From: Arthonia radiata
Lineage: Eukaryota; Ascomycota; Arthoniomycetes; Arthoniales; Arthoniaceae
Direction of reading: 5' to 3'
DNA length: 64,000 nucleotides
Assembly: GCA_002989075.1 (NCBI GenBank)
Contig: PSQN01000001.1
Span: 1,543,153-1,607,152 of the forward strand
Every line of letters starts with the position of its first letter. Position 1 is the stretch's first letter. A model generated the notes under the pieces. That model did no database searches. It saw nothing but the letters and a program-made list of their open reading frames with translations, and was not told where the DNA came from. Below, piece by piece: positions 1 to 11,092 of the stretch. Both the position numbers and the translations under genes were made by a program.

Positions 1-48
1 TGGTCCACTGTTCGATCACTCGAATACACAGGCGTGACTCAATCGACT

Positions 49-852
49 ATGCCACCACCACGAATACCATCGCACGCTCTGCTCCTATATACAGGCTTCC
101 CGCGTCCCTCCTCGTCTCTGCAACCACAAAGCCGAACGTTCACAACGTCAACCCCCCAATGCGCCAACCTCCGCACCAAAACCTTCAAGCCACCCCGCGC
201 CCTCTCCTCCCTTCCCACGTCCACACCGCCGCCCTACCCTTATGGGTCACCCCAATGGTACAAACAACAACGCTCCGGCCTCTACGGCGGCCAGACCATC
301 CAATTCGGGCACAACGTCTCCGAGAAGAACGAGATCAAGACGCCGAGATCCTGGCTGCCGAATATGAAGTATAAGTATCTGTACTCTGAGGCGCTGGATA
401 AGAGGATACGAGTCAAGTTGTCCACGCGGGTGCTGAGGACGATCGATAAAGTGGGTGGGTTGGATGAATATGTGATTGGGACGGGGAGTGGGAGGTTGAG
501 AGAGCTGGGAACGTATGGATGGGGGTTAAGGTGGGTTGTGTTGCAGAAGATGGAGGAGAAAGGGGCGTTGGCGGGGAGGGAGGAGTTGAGGAGGGAGGTT
601 GAGAAGGATCGGGGCATTAGCGCGAAGGCGTTGGAGGAGAGGGCTGTGGAGGATGAGGGTGAGGAGAGCGAGTTGGACTCGGAGGGACATCAGGGTGTGC
701 GAGAGGACTTGACGGATGAAGAGCAGGGAGGAATGTATGCAGAGCAGTTACAGCAGGAGCATATGGAGGAGATGCCGCCACCGGTTGAGGAGAAGCCGGG
801 TTTGATGACGAGGCTGGGGAGGGGATTGAGAAGACCGTTTGGGAGGAGTTGA
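49..852 (+). CDS. mrpl24: Mitochondrial large-subunit ribosomal protein bL28m
   Basis: A single-exon protein of 267 aa, a structural protein of the mitochondrial 54S subunit. The ATG at 49 was chosen because the frame is open further upstream only through a GTG. Residues 1-60 are rich in Ser, Pro and Arg with few acidic residues, as expected of a mitochondrial presequence. The L28 core follows at about 75-145: a basic RSGLYGG start, an asparagine/lysine-rich turn with TPRSWLPN, and the stretch RIRVKLSTRVLRTIDKVGGL. The remaining 120 residues are an acidic, Glu-rich tail typical of fungal mitochondrial bL28 and absent from bacteria. It converges on the gene ending at 1198. The assignment rests on remembered family sequence. 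Confidence 0.93.
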   Translation: MPPPRIPSHALLLYTGFPRPSSSLQPQSRTFTTSTPQCANLRTKTFKPPRALSSLPTSTPPPYPYGSPQWYKQQRSGLYGGQTIQFGHNVSEKNEIKTPRSWLPNMKYKYLYSEALDKRIRVKLSTRVLRTIDKVGGLDEYVIGTGSGRLRELGTYGWGLRWVVLQKMEEKGALAGREELRREVEKDRGISAKALEERAVEDEGEESELDSEGHQGVREDLTDEEQGGMYAEQLQQEHMEEMPPPVEEKPGLMTRLGRGLRRPFGRS

Positions 853-1197
853 GGGTTGGAGTCGTGGGGGCGATAGCGCACGTTTATAAGAATTGTATAT
901 TTGTCCAGCTGGCTATCCGAAAGCCCTTGTAGATGATACACCGATACCTCCAATCCTTGCCTGTAAAGAGTCCGTATCCACGCCTAATACGCCTAGAAGT
1001 ATCTGCCGTGCACTCTTTCCCAGTACATGCCCCCTGAGGAATTTGATGCGTCGTGTCGTCCCTACGCGAAGACGCTTTACTTTCCAGCAGCTGCAGTGGT
1101 GCCTCCCTGCTGCTCACGACGCCTTTGACTAGCCTCAGCCCTGCGTGACCTGATCTGCATGAGCACTGCATCAACTGTCTGACGATTCTCACAGCAC
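853..1197. other. Convergent spacer between bL28m and the thioredoxin-like gene
   Basis: This is 345 bp of 3' flank between two converging genes. It must hold both polyadenylation regions. I see no repeat, RNA gene or coding pattern; the short open frames in it are not coding-like. Confidence 0.6.
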
Positions 1198-2117
1198 TCA
1201 CATAAACCGCCTACTAATGAAGCTCATAATAACCATAAACATCCAGCTAGGCACCTTACTCAACACCCAAAGCCCATACGCCATCGGGTACACCAACCCC
1301 GTCTTGTGCACCCACCCATCAATCGGGTGCAGCGCGCCCTCATACCTCGGTGCCTGCAAGTACTCTTTGCGCGTGTGGATCTTGGTTATGTCGGCGTTGG
1401 TGATCGTCGTGAGGTTGAAGCGATGGATTGTTAGCTGTGTGGCCGGTCGCGATTGGTCGGAGAGTGGTTGTGGAAGGAGGAACATCCAGATGCTCCCGAC
1501 TTGCGCGGCCCAGGAGCCGCAGAGGAGTTGTTCGCGGTCGCAGTCGACGGACGCGGTGTGCGGTGCGGAGACGTCGGTGGAGAAGAAGGCGATGGATTCC
1601 TGGGTGGTGTTAGTACGATGGTGAATACAATCGCATTGCGCAATAGATGCGCAAAGGTAGGCAGCAGGCGATGCTCCTGCGCGCGATGTGCACGCGCAGA
1701 CGCAAACGAGGTCGCATCGCGCGTATGGGATACCACCAGACTCTTATCGTTGCACCTCTCCGGGCCCATCGCGAAAGCTTCAGAAAAAGGCGCACTCACA
1801 TTCCAAGCCCGATCCGCTCTTTGACAGTATCCCTGACACGTCTTGTTTCCAGTGAAGTACACCATCCATGCCTCCGGCGGGGTATATGGCTTCTGGTCGC
1901 CGCTATGTTGCAGCACCTCTCGCCAGTTGTTCCATGTCAATTGCGTGGACTGCTTCTCTGCGACCTTCGCAGCGCCGGCATCGAGAGGTCCTTGCGTATT
2001 CGACAAATACTCACCCGCCTTGTTGAGGTAGCCTCGAGCTCTGTCCCAAAGTGGGACTTGCTCTTCCGCGGCGCAGAGCGCAGGCAGCGCGAGGAGGATG
2101 GTGGGGAGGAAGCGCAT
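1198..2117 (-). CDS. ER thioredoxin-like, single-pass membrane protein (conserved fungal)
   Basis: Two exons, 2117-1800 and 1599-1198, joined by a 200-nt phase-0 intron with a GTGAGT donor and a CCCAG acceptor; the product is 239 aa. Residues 1-22 form a clear signal peptide ending near CAAEE. The luminal part contains a thioredoxin-fold-like segment with a Cys pair spaced CxxxC (TCQGYC, about residues 86-90), one N-glycosylation sequon just before it, and a second Cys pair after the splice (DCDREQLLCGSW). A hydrophobic segment near residues 205-235 ends the protein in a short basic tail, as in a type I membrane protein. I recall Pezizomycotina homologues annotated as thioredoxin-like. No partner or reaction is known to me. 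It shares a 632-bp divergent upstream region with the E1 alpha gene. Confidence 0.8.
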
Positions 2118-2749
2118 GGCTGGTGCTTTTGACAAGTATTCTAGGAGCTGTACAGAACCGGCGCGACCGTTTTGATGATGCCGAAGGCTTTGAAAAAGCC
2201 TTTATTATTGGAACTACGCTCGCTCTGACATTAGGTTGACATCTGGAGGCAGATGCAATGACGCGAGAGCTATTCAACGACATGCGAACGATATTTATTT
2301 GTCGCAATCAACTAGCGTCTCACGATCGATCACCTCTTGCACTAAATGAGCAGCCACACGACAGCTCGGAGGGTTTGTTTTCATGCCGATTCCGCCGCGC
2401 GAGTGATTCCGCGCATTTTTGGGAAAAGATGGATGTGGCATTGCCTCAGCTCGTGCTACTCAAGGAAGTCTCTGGCAAAATTCCAAGGCCAAGAAACAGG
2501 TGAAATTTCCTACCACAAAGTTAACCACCACCACGCTGCTATCAAGTACCTTGATCGAATTCCCTTTGTGCTTTTATTGATCTTATGAAAACAGCGGATA
2601 GTAAAAAGGCCCGGTGGTCAATCTCGTAACTGGATACCCCATCTCGACTCTGTGAACATACCAGAAGAGAGCAGGCTGTCTTCACAAACATTGTATAGGA
2701 AGTTCGCGCGGGGGACATCTGATATTCACAGGACAAAGAGATAGCACTC
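2118..2749. promoter_or_regulatory. Bidirectional promoter region (thioredoxin-like / E1 alpha)
   Basis: The two flanking genes start outward from this 632-bp stretch, so it must drive both. No convincing TATA box or known operator can be named by eye. Small open frames here lack any recognisable domain. Confidence 0.5.
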
Positions 2750-4261
2750 ATGATGGCTGGCAAAACCCTTTCGAAAGACATCTTGTCACAAAGGTCCGCC
2801 TATTGCTCTCGGCCGGTATCATCAGGGCGTAGCAGACGTTTTGCGGCTGTAGTACCTTCAAGTCGGCGTCCACGCTGTGCAACCAGCATTACCGACCCGC
2901 AAATTTCCCAACGTCGCCACAGCTCCTCCATCTCCCAACGCCCCAACTCCCCCCGTGTTCACTTCCCTGGCGCCGTCAACTCTGCCTTCACCTCAACCCT
3001 GCACTTCACGAACCCCACCGCGCCCGCAGACCCCAACATCGAACCCACAGCCATGCCAACCTACCGCGTCATGGACAGCGACGGTCAGCTCCTCTCCAAA
3101 GCCGCGTCCGACTCGGATCCCACCAGCACACCCGTCCCTTCCGATGACACCCTTCTGACAATGTACAAAAACATGCTCACGATCTCCATCATGGACATCA
3201 TCATGTTCGACTCGCAGCGCCAGGGCCGGCTGTCTTTCTACATGGTCTCTGCGGGCGAAGAGGGCATCGCCGTCGGCTCCTCTGCAGCGCTGGCACCGCA
3301 GGATGCCATCTTTGCGCAGTATCGGGAAGCGGGCGTGCTGGCTCAACGTGGCTTCACGCTCGACGACTTCATGTCGCAGCTTTTCGCTAATAAGAATGAT
3401 GTTGGGAAAGGGCGGAATATGCCTGTGCACTATGGCTGGGCCAAAGGCAATGTGCATGCTATTTCCAGCCCGCTGGCTACGCAGATACCGCAAGCGGCGG
3501 GCGCGGCGTACGCTTTGAAGCTGCGGGCGTCGGGAATCGTACCGCCGGAAGCGGGGAAGGAGAATGAGGGGCCAGGGGTGGTGGCGTGCTATTTCGGCGA
3601 GGGCGCTGCGAGTGAGGGTGATTTCCACGCGGGGCTGAATATGGCGGCTACGCGGAGCTGTCCTATCGTGTTCATTTGCCGGAACAATGGGTATGCGATT
3701 AGCACGACGACGTTGGAGCAGTATCGGGGTGACGGGATCGCGAGTCGGGGTGTTGGGTACGGGATTGATACGATTAGGGTGGACGGAAATGACATTTTAG
3801 CTGTGCACGAAGTCACGGCGGAAGCGAGGAAGCGCGCGTTAGGTGAGGACGGGAAGGGCGTGCGGCCGGTGCTGATCGAGGCGATGAGCTATCGTGTGAG
3901 CCATCATAGCACTTCTGATGATAGCTTTGCGTATCGGGCGAAGGTGGAGGTTGAAGATTGGAAGAGGAGGGATAGTCCGATTGTGAGATTGCGCAAGTAT
4001 CTTGAGGGAAGAAGTGTCTGGGATGGGGATAAAGAGAAGGAGGCGAGGAGTAAGATCAGGAAGGATGTATTGGATGCGTTCAAGAGGGCGGAAAAGGAGA
4101 AGAGGTCGCCACTGAGGAGTCTGTGGGAGGATGTGTATGAGGATATCACGGATGAGCAGAAGGAGCAGATGCAGGAGATGAGGCGGATGATTGAGAAGTA
4201 CCCGGGCGAGTACGACGTCAGTGAATTTGAGGGTGGGTTGGACAGTCTCCGCGAGAGGTAA
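2750..4261 (+). CDS. BCKDHA: Branched-chain 2-oxoacid dehydrogenase E1 alpha subunit, mitochondrial
   Basis: A single-exon, 503-aa protein. With E1 beta it forms the thiamine-diphosphate-dependent decarboxylase of the branched-chain 2-oxoacid dehydrogenase complex in the mitochondrial matrix, catabolising the ketoacids of Val, Leu and Ile. Residues 1-70 are Arg/Ser-rich with no acidic cluster, fitting a presequence. The E1 alpha fold runs from about 100 to 470. The thiamine-diphosphate/metal motif starts at GEGAASEGD (283-291) and ends at RNN (311-313). The loop YRVSHHSTSDDS (381-392) matches the region that holds the regulatory phosphoserines in the mammalian enzyme. Two adjacent ATGs (2750, 2753) could both serve as start. 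Length and domain order are normal for the family. Confidence 0.95.
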   Translation: MMAGKTLSKDILSQRSAYCSRPVSSGRSRRFAAVVPSSRRPRCATSITDPQISQRRHSSSISQRPNSPRVHFPGAVNSAFTSTLHFTNPTAPADPNIEPTAMPTYRVMDSDGQLLSKAASDSDPTSTPVPSDDTLLTMYKNMLTISIMDIIMFDSQRQGRLSFYMVSAGEEGIAVGSSAALAPQDAIFAQYREAGVLAQRGFTLDDFMSQLFANKNDVGKGRNMPVHYGWAKGNVHAISSPLATQIPQAAGAAYALKLRASGIVPPEAGKENEGPGVVACYFGEGAASEGDFHAGLNMAATRSCPIVFICRNNGYAISTTTLEQYRGDGIASRGVGYGIDTIRVDGNDILAVHEVTAEARKRALGEDGKGVRPVLIEAMSYRVSHHSTSDDSFAYRAKVEVEDWKRRDSPIVRLRKYLEGRSVWDGDKEKEARSKIRKDVLDAFKRAEKEKRSPLRSLWEDVYEDITDEQKEQMQEMRRMIEKYPGEYDVSEFEGGLDSLRER

Positions 4262-4586
4262 AAGGACACGGGTGGCGCGTACAAGACGCGCTTTGAAGAC
4301 GTTACCAGAAAATCCTTGGACCCTCGAGGAGCGAGCACACAGAGAGTGCAAAAATGGCGTTTCTGAACACAGCAATACTGCTGGTCTGCCAAGAAATGCG
4401 ATATTCAAGCTGGTAGATTTTGAGCCATCCTTCACCGATGCCCCAGTATTCGTCAATCCAGCAGACTGGCCTTAATTGGCAGCGCCAACACACCATTGAG
4501 ACGTCAAACCTACCTTCAACCCTGTTTCGTGTTCGACTGAATACTGATGAGGGTATGTCGCAAAACATACAGCTGCTCATCTGCAT
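4262..4586. other. Convergent 3' spacer
   Basis: A 325-bp spacer between the E1 alpha stop and the DUF6604 stop. Nothing recognisable is seen. Confidence 0.6.
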
Positions 4587-7500
4587 TTATCGCCTGCTAT
4601 TCTCCTCCTTCCACTTCCGCTCCATGGCCTCTATCTCATCCACATCATGCCTCAAGAACATGAGGCTTTTTCCCGAGAACTTGTCTTCTTTTAAGAAAAG
4701 CTCCATGACGTCCGCCGCAGTTTCGAATACTATGCTCGTTGTCTCGGACAGCTGCTTGGGTTTAAGAATGCTTTGGGCAGCTTGTTGGGACGCAGAGGCG
4801 GTCATGAAGATGTACCCCACAGTGAACGGTAATTGACTCTCAGTCTCAAGGTATCCAGGCTCATAATATCGCAGCAGTCGTGGATGGCAGATGTTCTGCA
4901 CGGCTTTGAGCATGGCCCAGCAGTTACGATGCAACTCTAGGAAATCGAACTTGATGGCGTCGATTTCAGCTGTTATTGCCAGAAATAGGCAATCGAGAAG
5001 TTGCAAGTTCGAAAGTCGTAAAGTGCGGCGTGCTCGACGTTTGGCGGCACGGGTGGACTGCTGCTCAGCTGCTGAGTTCTCAACCTGGAAATGATGTCAG
5101 TATAGAAAAGTGGCGGGCAGCAGTCATCAGGCTATGATCTGGCTGTGGAGTGACTTTTGAAAGATTGAAACAGTCCATTGCAAGTTGGCCTTAGAGCAAC
5201 AGTTGCCGATGTTTGGCGCCTTGATATAAGTAGTGTGTAGCAATGCTCACCTACGAGAGACGTCAGCGTAAGCCTATACAGCAAAGGTTGAAGCCTTTCG
5301 ATTGCCGTATAATGCAGCGCACGGCAGGAGCTTCCATGGGCAGTGCAGACGCCCTGGACATACCTGTAGAAAGTTCAGAATGGCCTCCGGAACATGGTCG
5401 AGTATCAGACGGACGCTCGGCTCAGTAAGCTCGATTGAAGCTGCGTGGTTGCAGTATCGTGGACGGAAGATCTCGCATACATCGCATGGGTTGGAGTTGA
5501 GCGACCTAGGTCCTCTTGTAGACGCCCTTATCTCCGGGTTAGGGTCTCTGCGATTCGAAGCGAATACTTGAGCCGAATGTCCCATTGATAGCAAGAAGCG
5601 CTTCAAGTAGTCGTCGTAGTTCGATGGTGGACTGCCCACGAACAGTTGAGACGGATTCTGCGTGCTGAGGGCGAAGTCCATGTCTGGCCATGGCCGTGTC
5701 ACCTCGCCTTGTTGCGTCATCGCGTTGTAGAGGTGCGCGGTGTTGAGTATGGAGCCCCACGCATTCGCAAGGGACAGGCCAGCTTCTTGAGCACGCATGT
5801 TGATGTGGAAAGCGAGCAAGCCGCAAAAGATGGGGTGATGTTGAAGCAACTGGAACGGGACAACGGTCGAGGGCTGACCTAGTTGCTGGCGCTATGATGT
5901 TGTCAGCTGCGGAGATCTCTAAATCCACCGCTGCCCCGACCGATCATGACTTGGATAAGAACTTACCACTTTGTCGATTCCAGCCCCAATGATGTCTCGA
6001 AGCACCTAAGAGCAATCATGAGCAAGGAACGCACGTTTCTAGGGAGCCCAGAGCCTGTCGACCAACAGGCCTGAGGCCAGCATGGAGGTCAGATACACAG
6101 CGCTGACTGGTCATTCGAGGTGTGATACTTCACGTCCACAGCAAACCAGCTATGATGCTCATCAAGACTCACCCAACGATCAATGACGGACATGAGATCT
6201 CGCAGTACTTGGTCGTTTTGCGCAGGCCAGTTGTCGATCTTGAGGTCCTTGTGAAACTCAAAATGGTGGCTGAGGCTCGAGTGAATCTTTCGACCACTCT
6301 GCTGCAAGTCGTACAGTGCGTTACAGTTGGGACCGAATATGTGATAGATGTCAAGGAAGACCTGAGTAGCAAACAAGAAGCCCACCTACATCGTAAGCGT
6401 CAGCGTCGTCAAGACATATTGATGCACTATCTTTTCTAGATTGATCGCAGGAAGCTGGAACATCCCTGAATTGGCAGTGTGCAGGATGGAGAATTGTTAT
6501 GTGGTGGACTTGATGATCGATACCTACTGTGATCTGCTTCTTGTTGACCATTTGACGAAAGCCGCGAATGACCTCATCGTCGGTGGGCCCAACGTCTGAA
6601 GTACGTGCGACGAACGCGAAGTCTTGTAGCAATTCACCAAGCACGATCTTGTCGTCGGTAAACTTCTGCTCATTGGTCTTCGAGTCCCTGTCCACGGACC
6701 AGTCAAACTTTCCAAAAGAGCCCGGCTTGTAGATTGGCACACGGCCTGGAGTAATCACGTCTTGAAACGAAGCCAGAAGAATGTACGCTGGCAACAACAA
6801 CGGCTGAAGTATCTCCTCGTCAGCGACAGACATCGTAGATGCGGTGCAATAAGATATTGCTACTCACTTCAGCATCTTCGTACATCTCAAAATTCATCGG
6901 CTTCTTGAATGGCTGCTGTTTACGTTGACACTGCATGACATAAAACACCTTGATTATGTCCAGAAGACTTCGCTCGGGGAACTGTTGCTCAAAGTTCTCT
7001 GCTGCTCGGCGGGCGAGGTCTAGTGCCGAGTTTGTTGTTACCGCCACCGTGATGAGGTCAGCAGCCTCCTCGCCATAGTCGTACCAGATCTGGTGGAGGT
7101 AGTTGCGTAGCTGTGAGAAATCATTGAAAAGCATGTGTGCAGCCAACATCATCTCATCGGTCCGCGCCTCGATTGCTGGCGTGTAGATTTCAGCCGTGTC
7201 ATCCACCTTTGAACCTATAACGACACTGTCAGCATGATACATGTACTGCGAACAGTGCCTCTGGCAGCTCTCGCGCCGTCATTTCGAAGACCTTTCAAGC
7301 GACTCCAAAAAAACGGCAACAAAAAGGGCCGCCCGGCGCAGAAGGTTCGTTGCTGCAGACTTGCCTGCGAGCATTGCGTGTTAGTACGGTGCCCACAGCC
7401 GCCTGATAAACATGAAATGCCACACAAAGAGTGATTCGAGGCATCGCAGTGCTCAATCCGAAACCTTGCCCTGGCTGGAGAGGCCGTGGGAAGTCGACCT

Positions 7501-8267
7501 TTCCTTTCAATTTTGTGGCAGGCGCCTCTGATCCCAACAGGAGCTCTTCTGAGGGCTCATCGACCGCGAGATTGGCGAAAAGGTTGACCAGGCTAGGCTT
7601 AGAACCTTCGGCTTGCTCATCATATGGCTGGTCGCGCGCATCCTCAGCAAATCGAGTGCGCAGAATGCTTCGCGTCTTCTCTAGCACGCCTATGAAGAAC
7701 GCGTGGCCATTCTCGCCTGGCTCATCTTCAATCTGCCCTTGCCACCAACTCGCGTAGCGTTTACGCACTGTGATAGCGCGGTCGAGGACGGACACGAAGG
7801 AGGATGGAACCTGCACGCGTGGCTTGTGACAGCTGACGATGTATTCGGCGAGACTCGTGTAGTCTTTCACCTTGATTGTATACTGGAGGCTTTGTGCATT
7901 GTCTGAAGCTTGTTAGAAGATCTGCGAATTGGATGGCGTGAATGATAGATATGCACGCAGCTGAGACGCGCAGTACCCAAAACCAAGGGTTGCTGATGCG
8001 CCCTACTACAGGCGGACCTACCTGGTAGACTGGATCCTGCTTGGTTGGATCTGGATCTAGATATTGTTTGAGGCCGCTTCTGAGCTACACTCCGAGTCAG
8101 TAGATCCGCCGGATAACCACACTTTCTGGCATTTCGAGCTAGCCACGTGGCCACCTTCTCGGTATCATCTTTGTACTGAAAATTTTAGTGGACGCAACAT
8201 TGGATGCATGTAAACACCGCACCTGCTGGTAGCTATTAAAGAGTGGAAGGTCATGTGTGCCCGCCAT
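4587..8267 (-). CDS. DUF6604-domain protein, nine exons
   Basis: The exon set 8267-8223, 8175-8022, 7902-7465, 7214-6868, 6803-6528, 6385-6173, 6005-5967, 5891-5364, 5084-4587 keeps phase throughout and gives 845 aa. The N-terminus shows the DUF6604 hallmark: a short leader ending in YQQYKDDTEKVATWLARNA, then a Ser/Arg linker and YTIKVKDYTSLAEYI. Later blocks match what I remember of the family: a predicted helical region around FNDFSQLRNYLHQIW, the PLLLPAYILLASF block, FLFATQVFLDIYHIFG, NAWGSILNTAHLYNA, and SQLPFTVGYI near the end. There is no signal peptide or membrane span. Function is unknown; such proteins are common and often multicopy in Pezizomycotina. Two joins are less certain: 7215-7464 (250 nt) and 5085-5363 (279 nt) are long for this gene and may each hide a small exon. 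Confidence 0.8.
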
Positions 8268-9515
8268 TGAGCTAGTGAAACTGTCGAGCGCGTTTGAGCA
8301 TACACTGAATCGACTCTGATATTTGTTGAAGTCAGAAGATTGAGTGTGGAGGGTATTGTTTGTTTTGTGTTGGCGAAGTAAGGTGGAGTGTCACAGGGTT
8401 CTCGGAAAACCAATCAAACAGGCCTCTGTGAAAGAATCGTGACACAGATGCCCTGATGCGAGCATCACGTTGCACCAGCCGCTAGTAAATTTACAAGAGA
8501 ATGCTCTGCAGAAGCCAGGTCACGCCAACGACCTTACAAAGGTCCATACGTCAACGTCAGCAATCTGTAGCAACGCTTGACGGGCTAGAGAGGCGAGCAA
8601 GAATCATCATTATACCTTCGTCCTCACAGACCAGCTTTTGAACCAGCCAAGCAAAGAGGAAGTCGCGTCAGCTCGAGGTAGTTCAATACGAGCGACACTG
8701 TGGGCCAACACCATGCGCAAGCGCAATAAGCAGAAGGCCCGGGTTTCAAAAATTGAGTGAAAAGTAACACCGTAGTGTTGTAACAGTTTTCACACTGTCG
8801 AGAACAGATACTACGTATTGATCTAAGCCTTATGGCAGAGAAGCTGAAGAGGAAAGAAAACAGCGAGAGGGAGGGAAGAAGGTTGGAGTTATATAGCCAT
8901 GCCAAGACATTGCACGCTTAGACAAGGAGGGCATGGCGTGCATTCTGAATAGGCGGAGACGATCACGTGATTGGGAGCCTGCAGGGGCTTGAGAGGCCAT
9001 ATGCACGGACCATTGATGGCCCCGTCCGCGGCGCAAACATTCTCCGCTCCGGACCAAACGGCAGCTGGGATAAACTTTGATAGCTCCAGTGTCTGGCACA
9101 ACTGTACAGTACGCCAGCACGGAACAACGTATAGTGACGGCGACAGCCTTCCGCATGTCGCAATCATGTATCAGAAAGCTTTCGAGGCAGTCTGGGATGC
9201 TGGCACGGTGCAAGACACGCACCTGCATCACACCTTTGGGCTCAGGCAGCCGCTATCCGTCGTTCCCCGGTGATAAACCACATCACACACTTGCTCCGGG
9301 TATTGTCGGTGCCCTCATCTTCACCGTAAATAAGCGTGACAGTCTCGATCGAGCCCTGGCTGCTCATTCATTTAGACGCGATGCCGGCGTTTCGCAATAC
9401 GCGACCTAGCTGTTTTACCAGCGCATCGTGATCATCGCTACTCGAACATAGCACAATCTCTTTGCATCATATAATTCCTGCTATCTCTCGCGGTCGTGTC
9501 TGGTCCACACTCGTC
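8268..9515. promoter_or_regulatory. Divergent intergenic region, DUF6604 / fructosamine kinase
   Basis: These 1.25 kb separate two outward-reading genes and contain their promoters plus one copy of the purine-tract/TATA module at 8833-8912, listed separately. Several open frames of 80-130 codons lie here on both strands, but none resembles a known domain and they overlap one another, so none is called. Confidence 0.5.
8833..8912 (+). repeat. Purine-tract/TATA module, copy 1
   Basis: About 50 bp of nearly pure A/G sequence is followed by TTATATAGCC and ATGCCAAGAC. The same arrangement recurs at 19210-19270 (opposite strand), 19661-19741, 20148-20220 (decayed) and 20503-20575. The layout resembles a core promoter but also suits a mobile repeat. 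No gene starts directly downstream of this copy. Confidence 0.55.
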
Positions 9516-11092
9516 ATGGTCAAAACTTCTGACCCCGAACCCGTATGGGACAAGCCACCGGGTGTCTCAGAGAAATGGATCGAATTCGTAGACGATAACG
9601 TGCGCGCAATGCTGCCAGGAGGGGTGACGGTCGCAGGTGAGCGTCTGCACAGTCTACCCCAAAATCTAGAGAGCGACACTCAAGAGCCAGTACGCTGGCA
9701 TGTCTTCGGCCGAGCTTGCTCGAGGGCTGACAAGTCTGGTGTGGCTGCTTTTCGGGCCGCAGCATTCGCTTTTGGATCTACTTCGCTGTGCGGTACTAAT
9801 GCGACAGCAGCAATTAGCCCACATGGTACGAGCTATTGGACGCGAACAGCCGAGATCCAGACAAAACACAGTGACGGCAGCGCTGTGTCTCACTTCCTCA
9901 AGGTGACACAAAACGAGACTGGTAAGGTACGCTATAGAAGGGTGGAACTGTCTTTATGTCTCATCTCCTATGTATTTGAGTTGTGATTTCAGTCACAGAT
10001 AGCCATTTGAGGCTGCGGCAGCCTTATCTTTCTGACCTTCTGCATAGGCCATGGTCTCTGGCGAATACGTATCCATGAAGACACTTCATGACACGCTTCC
10101 CTATCTGACTCCTAAACCGTACGGATGGGGATCGTTCGCTGTCGACCCCAACATACATTTTTTTCTGTGCGGATTCGTTGAGATGGTATGTCCACGGTCT
10201 GCACGCTCTAGCCTTCCTAGCTGCGCTTGTCGCCTTGGCATTATCCTCTTTCGAATGGCGCTGCTGACAATCCTAGAATGACGACCTCCCTGATGTCGAC
10301 GGATTGGCGGCCGGATTAGCAGACTTGCACACCAAGGGAATCTCCCCCAATGGCAAATTTGGTTTCCCAGTACCGACGCTTCAAGGCACCATCCCTCAGT
10401 ATACGGAGTGGACAGACTCTTGGGAAGAATTCTTCTCGAAGTCTATCTCACGTGTGATGGAGAATGAAGAACAATCACAAGGCCAAGATCCCGAGGTCCA
10501 GCAGCTCTGTCAGAGAGTCCTTGAAAAGGTCGTGCCACGGCTTCTGCGACCACTAGAGACTGGAGGAAGGAGAATTCAGCCTCGACTCGTGCACGGGGAC
10601 ATCTGGGATGGCAACGTCTCCACCTCTATGGAGGCCAGCACCCCGATCATCTTCGACGCGACTTGCATATACGGCCACAATGAGAGTATATGACCCCTGC
10701 ATCGCCTTCCTCGGGCTTACGACTGACTGCTATCAGTTGAGTTGGCGCCATCTCGACCCGTTCGACACAGAATGGGGAAGCAATACGTTGAGGCATACTT
10801 CAAGCAGTCTGAGGCCTCGCCGCCTACTGAAGATAAAGACGACCGCAACGCCCTCTACTGCCTGTAAGCCAGTACTCGATTCCGAGCAAGACCGTACAAG
10901 GACTGACAAGAGCACAGCCGCTGGGACCTCAACTGCTCCACACTGTACCCAGGCAACCTGCGCTACCGCAAGATGTGCGTCGATGTCATGCGCAATTTGA
11001 CTACCAAATACGCCGACGGCTATGAGGGGTGGGCGGAGGCGCATGGAGAAGAGATAGTGGGTGTCGGCGGAAAGCCGCGACCATCAGAATAG
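9516..11092 (+). CDS. Fructosamine/ketosamine-3-kinase family protein
   Basis: Six exons: 9516-9636, 9811-9926 (acceptor could be 9808), 10048-10185, 10277-10685, 10737-10863, 10918-11092; 361 aa. The family phosphorylates the 3-hydroxyl of ketoamine sugars on glycated proteins and small molecules, which destabilises the adduct. Seen: an N-terminal lobe containing HFLKVTQNETGK with the candidate ATP lysine, a hinge around FFLCGFVEM, the catalytic motif HGDIWDGN (about 231-238), and a metal-binding Asp in IIFDATCIYGHNE (about 262). The C-terminal block ending ADGYEGWAEAHGE is typical of fungal members. Its last 9 coding bases overlap the last 9 of the MFS gene on the other strand. The substrate cannot be told from sequence. 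No targeting signal is seen. Confidence 0.9.
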
